From contig JBJEKW010000015.1 of assembly GCA_051878835.1 (NCBI GenBank), forward strand, positions 4,623 to 68,622: a stretch of 64,000 nucleotides of DNA, written 5' to 3'. The notes below the pieces were generated by a model. The model was not told the origin of the DNA. It saw only the letters and a list, made by a program, of their open reading frames with translations, and searched no databases. Shown here in pieces: positions 17,413 to 24,340 of the stretch (within the stretch, counting starts at the first letter, position 1; every line of letters begins with the position of its first letter). Both the position numbers and the translations under genes were made by a program. The stretch is from Olsenella_K sp051878835 (GTDB taxonomy: Bacteria > Actinomycetota > Coriobacteriia > Coriobacteriales > Atopobiaceae).

Positions 17413-18189
17413 CTAGACGTTCTGGCTGGCGTATCGGTTCGTCACCTTGCACAGGACGATAGTCCTGGCGTCGGTGGAGTCCGACGAGCAGGTGGAGAGC
17501 GCTATCACCTGGTCCGTCGGGGAAATCGAGCCATCTCGGTAGTGAATCGCCGAGGTCTGGACCTTCTGAATCAGCTGCGGCAATCTGCTGGCGTCCGCCG
17601 GGGTCGAGAAGAGCACCCCGTCGTAGGCGTCTGCGGTCAGTACCGCGTCGACTTCCAGGTCCAGCGTCTCGTTCGGCAGGTACAGCTTGGCAGAGCTGTT
17701 AGCGTCAAAGAAGTCCTGGTCCAGGAACTTGTCCAGGTCCCCGAACATCTTTCCGGCGTCCATGTGGTGGCCCATGATGACTTCATAGGGCTCTGTGAAG
17801 TCCCGGCTGCATGCCGAGTCCAGGAACAGGCTGCCAGAGGGGCTGTTCGCTCCCGTAGCGTCCTTGTCCAGGTACTCGAAGTCGTCGGAACCCTGCACCA
17901 CGGGGTAGTCGATGTTGGTGTTGTCCACGGTCAGCCAGGCGCACACGTCCGGATTCATGGCCAGTAGCTCCGCGAATCCGGGACCACCCGGCTTGTACTG
18001 CGAGAGGTCCGTGCCTTCCAACACGTTGTACGAATCCCACAGGGAGTAGCCTGCTAGACCCGCCATCATCACCAGCACGATGGCGATTACCCACGTGACC
18101 ACATGGTCGACCGCGCGGGCCGCCCGCTGAGAAGGTGCGAGCGACCCGTGCCGACCATAGCTGCCGAAGCTGTCAGCAACTGAAGTCAT
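17413..18189 (-). CDS. srtB: Class B sortase (pilin polymerase)
   Basis: The 258-residue membrane-bound transpeptidase has an N-terminal membrane helix at about 31-50 and then the sortase beta-barrel. The catalytic set is visible: His141 in VIMGHHMDAGKMF, Cys234 in LSTCSSDS and Arg242 in DARTIVLCKV. TLSTC-type context and the GHHM motif are those of class B. In streptococcal FCT-3/4 pili a class B sortase polymerises the major pilin; the position here, between two pilin genes, argues for the same role. It starts 5 bp after the major pilin stop, so they are co-translated. Wall anchoring may need another (class A) sortase elsewhere. Confidence 0.92.
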   Translation of the reverse strand: MTSVADSFGSYGRHGSLAPSQRAARAVDHVVTWVIAIVLVMMAGLAGYSLWDSYNVLEGTDLSQYKPGGPGFAELLAMNPDVCAWLTVDNTNIDYPVVQGSDDFEYLDKDATGANSPSGSLFLDSACSRDFTEPYEVIMGHHMDAGKMFGDLDKFLDQDFFDANSSAKLYLPNETLDLEVDAVLTADAYDGVLFSTPADASRLPQLIQKVQTSAIHYRDGSISPTDQVIALSTCSSDSTDARTIVLCKVTNRYASQNV

Positions 18190-18194
18190 CGATC

Positions 18195-19286
18195 TTAGAA
18201 GTCCTCACCGGCGTGACGACGACGGGAGATCACCAGAGCGGTGCCACCAGCAACGGCCACGACGCCCACAGCCACGAACGGCAGGGTGTTCATCGTTATG
18301 CCGGTCTGAGAAGCGAAGCCCTTGTTGTTCACGAAGGCGACGGTGTCATTCTCGCCATCAGCGCTAATTGCGCCAGAGCCTACCGTAGTCTTCGGAGTCG
18401 TCGTGCCCTCGGCGGTGACATCGGTGGAGTCATAGCCCTTAGCGTCGGTCTCAGTCACGGTATAGCCAGCACCCTGAGGCAGGTTCTCGATCTTGAAGGT
18501 CTCGCCGCTCTTCAGAGTAAAGGCGGCATCGCTGGTGTAGGTACCAGTCGTGGTGGTGCCATTAGCAGCAGTCTTCGTGTACTTATAAGAGCCAGTCAGA
18601 GCAGCACCGTTCTTGTCCGTAAGCGCAGCCTTGAAGGTGAACTCGTCGTTGGTGTTGGCAGCGGTGCCCTTGACGGTCTTGCTAACGGTCAGATTGCCGT
18701 TAGGATCGGTGTTGTTGAAGGTAGCGCCGTCGTCCACCTTCTTGCCGGCCGCGTTATAAGCCTTCACAGAAGCAATCTGGGTAGTGTTGGTGGGGGCACC
18801 ATTGGCGTCAGTGGCCCAGGTGACCTCAACCTTCACAGTGTAAGAGGTGTTGGTGTCGTAGACGATGTTCTGATTGGTTCCAGCCTGCTCGGTCAGCGTG
18901 AAGGAATAGGTACCGGGCTTGCTGAATTCGATGCCATTGAAGAGCTCTGCAAAGGTCTTCGTGGCAGTCTTGGTGGTGCCATCACCAGAGAAGTCGTTAC
19001 TAGTATCGGTCTTGGAGAAAGAGACGGTCTTGTTGGTGAACGCAGCACCGTTCAAGGTCGGGGTAGCGGTGTCGTTAGAGCCGACCTTCTGCGCGCCGGT
19101 GTAGGCCAGCGTAAAGTTGAAAGTCTCGTTGGTGAACTGTGCATCAGAAGGCACAACCCAGTTCTTGGTCAGACCAGTATCCGTGGAAGACACGGTGGTT
19201 GCCAGTGCGGTGGCAGGCACGAATGCCATGGTCCCCGCGAGGACCGCAGCAGCGGCGATACCGGTGATCTTGCTCGTAAACTTCAT
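18195..19286 (-). CDS. Major pilin subunit, FctA-like
   Basis: The 363-residue product has a signal peptide (cleavage near ATALATT), then two beta-sandwich pilin domains with Thr/Lys/Asn-rich sequence. The second (NGNLTVSKTVKGTAANTNDEFTFKAAL ... GAGYTVTETD) is a streptococcal pilin isopeptide-linkage domain, with the VSKTV lysine and YTVTET glutamate as likely bond-forming residues. It ends with a membrane helix and RRRHAGEDF. No LPXTG is present; the likely sorting site is SQTGI just before the hydrophobic segment. GC content is clearly lower than in neighbours, as is common in repeat-rich surface proteins. A strong ribosome site (AAAGGAAGGG) suggests high expression. Followed by the sortase. 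Confidence 0.85.
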   Translation of the reverse strand: MKFTSKITGIAAAAVLAGTMAFVPATALATTVSSTDTGLTKNWVVPSDAQFTNETFNFTLAYTGAQKVGSNDTATPTLNGAAFTNKTVSFSKTDTSNDFSGDGTTKTATKTFAELFNGIEFSKPGTYSFTLTEQAGTNQNIVYDTNTSYTVKVEVTWATDANGAPTNTTQIASVKAYNAAGKKVDDGATFNNTDPNGNLTVSKTVKGTAANTNDEFTFKAALTDKNGAALTGSYKYTKTAANGTTTTGTYTSDAAFTLKSGETFKIENLPQGAGYTVTETDAKGYDSTDVTAEGTTTPKTTVGSGAISADGENDTVAFVNNKGFASQTGITMNTLPFVAVGVVAVAGGTALVISRRRHAGEDF

Positions 19287-19330
19287 GGCTAAATCCCTTC
19301 CTTTTAGAACGTCCCACTTAGCCTTGCTTG

Positions 19331-19891
19331 CTATATCTCACGAATCCTCAGCAAGGCGATTACCTTGCCCTGGATGTCGGTGAGCCCAACTGCGCCGTAC
19401 TCGCGCGAGTCCGATGTGCTGTCTCGGTCGTCGTTGAGCACAAAGTACTGGCCCTCCCCCAGCGTGATTGGATAGGCAATCGTGCTGGAGCCCTTTGAGG
19501 TGCTGCCTTGAGTGACCGACGCTTGCGCGTTCCCGTTCACCTTCAGCTGGCCGTCGTCTGTGATCTCGACCGTGTCTCCCGGCTGAGCCACCACGCGACC
19601 GAGGGCCTGCTTGCCGTCTTCCTGGTACACCACCAGGTCGTCCGACTTCAAGGAGTCGATGACCCTGCTGGTCAGCGCCAGGTCGCCGTCGCCCGCCGTG
19701 GGCCTCATGGAGTTGCCCTGGACCCTAAAGAGTCCGAACACCCACGAGAAGAGCGCCCAGATGACGAGCACCGCTACCAGGAGCTTTATGCCCGCCCTTG
19801 TGAGGGTGGTGCCGGCGTCGTAGCGGGAACGCCGGGCTTCTATTGCCCTTGCCGTAGGGGCCTCGAGCAGCTGATTCGAGAACTCAGTCAG
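19331..19891 (-). CDS. Signal-peptidase-I-like pilus assembly protein (SipA-like), catalytic Lys missing
   Basis: A membrane helix (KLLVAVLVIWALFSWVFGLF) is followed by an S26 peptidase domain: VQGNSMRPT (Ser box), GRVVAQPGDTVEI (box D), and VLNDDRDSTSDSREYG (box E). In active enzymes box D reads KRVxGxPGD; here the residue before Arg is Gly, so the general-base lysine is absent although the serine is kept. In Streptococcus pyogenes the pilus protein SipA, at the same operon position, has lost both dyad residues and acts as an assembly factor. The start is unresolved. No ATG, GTG or TTG lies in frame after the upstream ORF; I mark a CTG overlapping that ORF's stop (CTGA). A longer frame would overlap the upstream gene by 216 bp. 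Confidence 0.75.
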   Translation of the reverse strand: MTEFSNQLLEAPTARAIEARRSRYDAGTTLTRAGIKLLVAVLVIWALFSWVFGLFRVQGNSMRPTAGDGDLALTSRVIDSLKSDDLVVYQEDGKQALGRVVAQPGDTVEITDDGQLKVNGNAQASVTQGSTSKGSSTIAYPITLGEGQYFVLNDDRDSTSDSREYGAVGLTDIQGKVIALLRIREI

Positions 19892-20220
19892 CCATTCATC
19901 GGATCCTGCAAGGTCGGCAACACGTTGGTTGCCTGCGACTCCGGGGAGCTCCCGTCCCCCTTTGCCGCTTCCTGCCGTGCTTGCTGCAGCAGAGCCTCGT
20001 AGCGGACCTGCTGCTCGCGGTACAGCTGGCGGTACATCTGGTCGAGCCTTTGGACCACGTGCCACACCTCCCGCTCGTCCACTCCCCACAGCTGATGGCG
20101 CCATGTGAGCCGGTCGAGCTTTTGGGCGATGAGCTCCAGGGTCACTTCTTCCGGGGCCTTCGGCTCCTTCGTCTCCCCGTGCCCAGTGCCGTGCCGTTTA
20201 GCGCTCCTTTCGCTCGCCAT
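19888..20220 (-). CDS. Small coiled-coil protein of the pilus operon
   Basis: The 110-residue product has no signal peptide or membrane segment. It is charged and predicted helical: LELIAQKLDRLTWRHQLWGVDEREVWHVVQRLDQMYRQLYREQQVRYEALLQQARQEAA, with heptad-like hydrophobic spacing from about residue 28 to 88. It starts 23 bp inside the end of the tip-adhesin gene with GAGGAAG upstream, and its stop overlaps the proposed start of the SipA-like gene, so it is tightly coupled to both. I do not recognise a family. A cytoplasmic role in pilus biogenesis, for example with the membrane-bound SipA-like protein, is inference from position. It has no counterpart in the streptococcal FCT operons that I know. 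Confidence 0.7.
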   Translation of the reverse strand: MASERSAKRHGTGHGETKEPKAPEEVTLELIAQKLDRLTWRHQLWGVDEREVWHVVQRLDQMYRQLYREQQVRYEALLQQARQEAAKGDGSSPESQATNVLPTLQDPMNG

Positions 20221-21718
20221 TGCGCTTCCTCATGCTCGCGGCCGCAAGAGCCACGCCGCCAACAGCGGCAGCGCCTGCAAGGGCGACCATCGGGGTGATG
20301 TTGGTGGAGATGCCGTTATCAGGAACTGCGTTGGCAGTATTGGTGAATGCGGCCGTCGTGGTGTGGCCCTTAGCAATAGTCACAGTTTCGGGATCGGTCG
20401 ACTTCGCATCGCTACTCTCGTCCTTGACCGTATCTGCATTGTGACCGTCGACAGAGACCGTAGTCGATGTCTTCGCGTTTCCGCTAAGACCAGTCTCCCG
20501 GATATCAATATGGGCACCGACGGGAAGGCCATTGATGGTCTTGCTCTCGCCATCCTTCAGCTGGAACGTCGCAACACCGTTGCTATCGAACGCCACGCCG
20601 CCATAGGTATTACCAGCAAGCGCGGAGCAAGTCAGCTGGAAGGTGAACTCTTCATTCTTGTTTGCTGCGCTGCCGGCCACATGCTTTGAAACAGTAAGGT
20701 TGCCGGTCTGAGCTACATAGTGGCCATAGAACGTCATGTTTCCGGTAACCGTGCCAGTCGAGAAGTCAGCCTTCTGGGTGCAGGCAGAGTCGGTGTACCA
20801 GCCATCGAACTCGTAGGTCACGCCGTTGACGGTCTTCGTCTGAGTGAAGTCCGTGGGCGTATCGTAGGACGGTTGGGTGATGCTGCTGAGGGCCGAGTTC
20901 TTCTTCACACGCTTAGACCAGCCCTCCTCGGTCACGAATCCCTGATTGTCATCGGGATAATCGACTGCAAAGGTAACTGTGGCATAGTTGTCTGACGAAT
21001 TGAGAACGAGCGTATGGTCAAAGTGGTACGTATGGCCAGAAGCTGTTGGGTTGTAGTTATTGTTTCCGGCATTTGCACCATCGGCTACAACGTAGCGCAT
21101 ATCAACCAGCGTGTAGTAACCCTCAGTATTCTCGTTGCCAGAGCCAGGAGCAGCATACTGATACGTCACTCCATTGTAGGTGATGGAAGGCGGCGTCACA
21201 GCACTGATGGTCGCACCGGAAAGATCGACCCTCCCTGTAGACAGGTAGCGTGGATTCCGCACATTGGAGCCAGAAACTGTTCCGACGCCAAGTCCATACC
21301 AGCTGGCATTTGCATCGCCACTGCCATCGGCATCATGGCCCGGGATCAGTGCGTACCAGTAAATGTCGTACGAGGTGCCATTAGCAGCCGCCAAAGTAGC
21401 AGAAAGGTTGCTAGTGGCAGCAACAGCCGCAGCCTGGGGCTGCGAGCTGTCATTGCTTGACTGGTCAGTGCTAGCTACGGATGCCGTAGCCTCATTCGAC
21501 TGCTCGTCACTCTGCTGAGTGCCCTGCACACCGACCGCCTCGCTGGCAGTCGAAGCACTATCAGTAGAGCTAACGGACTCAGTCGTAGCAGCGGCGTCAG
21601 AACCAGTGGTATCCTCATCGGCCTTCGCATACGTGAAGGATGCAACAAGCCCAAAGACCAGCACGGCCGCAAGCAGTACGCCCTGCAATGCCCTTCTTGT
21701 CCTACTTGTGTTTCTCAT
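20198..21718 (-). CDS. Pilus tip adhesin with InlB-type repeat and pilin domain
   Basis: The 506-residue product has a signal peptide (LQGVLLAAVLVFGLVASFTYAKA), a Ser/Thr/Gln-rich stalk (35-100) and a large unrecognised domain (about 100-270, Trp/Tyr/Asn-rich). Next come a Listeria-Bacteroides (InlB B-type) repeat (VTYEFDGWYTDSACTQKADF with FYGHYV) and a pilin isopeptide domain (GNLTVSKHVAGSAANKNEEFTFQL). It ends with a membrane helix and RKRNGERKER. The sorting site appears to be PDNGI, not LPXTG. It is the first gene of the operon, where the tip protein Cpa lies in FCT loci, so the unrecognised domain may be the binding part. The ATG has AGGGG upstream. The 451-bp region before it carries the operon promoter and an AT-rich segment. 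Confidence 0.8.
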   Translation of the reverse strand: MRNTSRTRRALQGVLLAAVLVFGLVASFTYAKADEDTTGSDAAATTESVSSTDSASTASEAVGVQGTQQSDEQSNEATASVASTDQSSNDSSQPQAAAVAATSNLSATLAAANGTSYDIYWYALIPGHDADGSGDANASWYGLGVGTVSGSNVRNPRYLSTGRVDLSGATISAVTPPSITYNGVTYQYAAPGSGNENTEGYYTLVDMRYVVADGANAGNNNYNPTASGHTYHFDHTLVLNSSDNYATVTFAVDYPDDNQGFVTEEGWSKRVKKNSALSSITQPSYDTPTDFTQTKTVNGVTYEFDGWYTDSACTQKADFSTGTVTGNMTFYGHYVAQTGNLTVSKHVAGSAANKNEEFTFQLTCSALAGNTYGGVAFDSNGVATFQLKDGESKTINGLPVGAHIDIRETGLSGNAKTSTTVSVDGHNADTVKDESSDAKSTDPETVTIAKGHTTTAAFTNTANAVPDNGISTNITPMVALAGAAAVGGVALAAASMRKRNGERKER

Positions 21719-22100
21719 CGCGCTTGTCCCCTAACCTTCCAATGCGCTGTAACGTCAGTCCGGATTGCTCGGTTCGCTTGATACGTGCTAGTGCGGGCAT
21801 TCTCGTATTTGTATTTCTAGCAGGAAAGTGTTGCTATTGTCCGTTCTCGGTCCAAATAGCATCGTTCCATGACTAAAGGGAACGGGGGGGGCGGCGCTAT
21901 CGTGCGTTTTAAGCCGATTTTATGAACGTTTGGCTAGTTGCTTTCAGCTTTTCTTCTCAACAGCGCAGTGGGGCACGAGCGGAAAATCGCCCACAAGTCA
22001 ATGGTCGGCCGACGGTCCCCACCACACTGGTTAGCCTAGGTGTGCAGCGGGTGACCGAATTTCTTCCCGCGTTAACGCGCGTCGGGCTATCCTCTTAATG

Positions 22101-22135
22101 GTGTTAGCCATGGTTGCTTAAATATGGCTAAACAC
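22101..22135. promoter_or_regulatory. Inverted repeat before the LytTR regulator
   Basis: GTGTTAGCCAT (22101-22111) and ATGGCTAAACAC (22124-22135) are nearly perfect arms around an AT-rich centre, 35 bp before the ribosome site of the regulator. It lies in the 451-bp space shared with the divergent pilus operon, so it is a candidate operator for both. Confidence 0.5.
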
Positions 22136-22169
22136 AATACAGGTTCATGATCGCGGGGAAGGCGTAGTC

Positions 22170-23000
22170 ATGGGCATGGATGTATTCGGTATGTCGCGCG
22201 ACTTTATCGAGCGACTATGGCAGGGGGACGTCGAGTGCTGCGTTCGCCTGCTGGACGACGAATTCTCGTTCGTCGGTCCGTTCTCGGGGCCCCTGGGCAC
22301 AGACCCCCAGCAAATCGTGGACTTCTGCGCCAGGGCAAAGCCCATCGCGAAGATGCTGCGCTTCCAGGTGCAGGGGGTGCGAGACGTGTACAGCGACGCT
22401 CGTACCTCCGTCATCCTTTTGGTGGGGCAGGCGTTTTCGGACGGAAGCTCAGCAGCCCATTCCAGCTTTCGATGCACATTCGTTTGGCATCTGTTGGGCG
22501 ACGAGCCCAGGCTGGCGCACCTGCACATCTCGGTCCCCATGCTGGTGGCCGCAACGGACGGTGTGCACGAGCTGGCGCAGGCGGATCCTTCACACGGCCC
22601 TGCCAACAATTCCGGCCCACAAGACGGCTGCGCCCCGGTGGTGCTGCGCGACACGAGCGGACAGACTCACATCCTGGGAATGCGGCAGACTACGTATCTG
22701 GAGAGCCTGCACCAGTACACGCTTGTGCACGTAATTGGCGGCTCGTTCAAGGTGCGTGCCTCCCTGTCCAGCGTGCTGACGCGCTTCCCTGCCTACTTTG
22801 TGCGCGTCCATCGCAGCTACGCGGTGAACTCCCTGCTGGTCAAGGGCATCAGCGGCAGCGAGATTCGCCTGTCCGACGGCTCGCGCGTCCCCATACCGAC
22901 GAAGCGAGCCGGGCAGGTGAAGTCCGAGGTGCTGCAGGCCATGACCGACGCGTTCTCGAACCAGAGCACCCACGAGCTGCAGTCGGGGAAGATCCGCTAG
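22170..23000 (+). CDS. LytTR transcription regulator with N-terminal NTF2/SnoaL-like domain
   Basis: The product is 276 residues. The N-terminal ~125 residues (SRDFIERLWQGDVECCVRLLDDEFSFVGPFS ... FRCTFVWHLLGDEPRLAHLHIS) look like an NTF2/SnoaL-type cone fold, a possible small-ligand pocket. After a linker, residues ~165-262 form a LytTR DNA-binding domain (MRQTTYLESLHQYTLVHVIGG, SLSSVLTRFPAYFVRVHRSYAVN, IRLSDGSRVPIPTKRA). There is no receiver domain, so it is not a classical response regulator. It is divergent from the pilus operon and is the obvious candidate for its control, by inference. The ATG at 22170 has GGGGAAGG upstream; a second in-frame ATG lies 6 bases later. No partner kinase is adjacent. 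Confidence 0.82.
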   Translation: MGMDVFGMSRDFIERLWQGDVECCVRLLDDEFSFVGPFSGPLGTDPQQIVDFCARAKPIAKMLRFQVQGVRDVYSDARTSVILLVGQAFSDGSSAAHSSFRCTFVWHLLGDEPRLAHLHISVPMLVAATDGVHELAQADPSHGPANNSGPQDGCAPVVLRDTSGQTHILGMRQTTYLESLHQYTLVHVIGGSFKVRASLSSVLTRFPAYFVRVHRSYAVNSLLVKGISGSEIRLSDGSRVPIPTKRAGQVKSEVLQAMTDAFSNQSTHELQSGKIR

Positions 23001-23173
23001 CGGGCGGGCGCGGGCGGGCGGGGCGTGGATGGGGCGCGGACGGGGCAGCGGAGGCTCCACCGGAGGCTCCCCTCGCCGGCCTCTCTCCAGGGGCATCGTT
23101 CGGTCACGCTACCCGTATGGCCACGCTACCCGTATGGCCACGCCGCCCGCGTGACTGCACCCGTGCCGTCTAT

Positions 23174-23411
23174 GCGGTCATTTGCCTATACGAAAAAGTG
23201 GTGCCATACGAGAGCCCCCGAAAGATGGCATTTTGTCACAGGGATATGACCGCCCAAGGCGTCTTAGGAGGTCGTTTCCCTGTGACAAAATGTCGGTCCG
23301 ACAACGTCCGCTACCGAGACGTTATTTGGGACCCCTGTTAGAGGTCATTTGCCTGTGACAAAATGACGATTCCGCCACGGGCATACATTTTGGTATAGGC
23401 ATGTGACCGCC
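23174..23411. repeat. Cluster of five alternating 24-26 bp repeats
   Basis: Units related to GGTCATTTGCCTGTGACAAA lie at 23174 (+), 23229-23254 (-), 23269-23292 (+), 23341-23365 (+) and 23386-23411 (-). Units 2 and 3 form a perfect 16-bp inverted repeat (23229-23244 with 23277-23292). Just upstream, CACGCTACCCGTATGGC is repeated at 23105 and 23122. Confidence 0.7.
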
Positions 23412-23539
23412 AGGACGCCTCCACACAGAAGGGGCCCACCCCCTACTGCTGAAGTCTGCGCCTTCAATCGCCGACGCATGGCCGCCGGGCGCTTGCGCAC
23501 GTGAGTGCTCACGTGAGCGCGCACGTCACCATCTACTTG

Positions 23540-24010
23540 CGTGCTCACACCTCGGAGTTCCGCAGAGCGCTTTGAAGAACTTGGACCTCTGGCAGTACCC
23601 ACAACTGTGTGGTCGCCATTGGCAGACCCTCAGCCACGTGGCCAGCACCTCTGCTTCCATCCCCCGGTGCAGAGTCCACAGATATGGGCGCCCACACCTG
23701 GCTTTTCCGCAGACGCTTCTGCAAAAGTCGGACCTTCGGGCGCCCACACCTCCGAGTTTTGCAGAGGCGCGATTTACCCCTCTCGCAAAAGCCCAGGTAG
23801 CAGGCTCGTCGATTCTGAAGCGCTGATTTCTGAATGCAGAAGTCGGACCTGTGGGCGCTCACACCTGCCACCTTTGCAGAAGGTGCTGCATAAGTCGGAG
23901 CTGTGGGCGCTCATACCTCGGACTTCTGCAGAAATCTCTGCAGAAGTCGGACCCGTGGGTGCCACACCCCGGGCGTGGGCGCCCACGACTGGGTATTTCG
24001 CAGCCTGCTG
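23540..24010. repeat. 52-bp-period palindromic array (first of two)
   Basis: TGGGCGCYCACACCT boxes start at 23685, 23737, 23852, 23904 and 23956, giving steps of 52, 115, 52 and 52. Each unit also has a TCTGCAGA-type dyad. The 115-bp step contains CCCCTCTCGCAAAAG at 23777-23791. The 1.34-kb gap between the LytTR gene and the GH13-GH77 gene (23001-24340) contains only repeats and the terminator. Confidence 0.75.
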
Positions 24011-24170
24011 GATTCCGGTGGACCGCGCGACAGCGGGTTCCACTTGGGATATGACCCCCCGCCAGCCAAGACACGACACTTTGACTCGGCCGCAGCTGAG
24101 TGAGCGCGTCAACTCTAGGGCCCCAGAAGCAACCAGAGAGCTCCGTCGGCCCAGCGCTGCCCTTCTTGCT

Positions 24171-24212
24171 AAAAAAAGACGCCCCGCCGGAGTCGAGGCT
24201 CCAGCGGGGCGC
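24171..24212 (-). terminator. Terminator of the GH13-GH77 gene
   Basis: GCCCCGCTGG and CCGGCGGGGC arms on the minus strand, followed by seven T. Confidence 0.8.
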
Positions 24213-24340
24213 ATGTTGTGACTGTTGCGCGCGCGATTGTGGCGTAGGCGCAGCTGTGGTGCGAGGGTGGCGGTCCCATGCGGCGTAGGCGCGGGCGCGA
24301 CGCGGGCACGCCTACGCCTGCGCCGGGCAAGAAGAACTCC

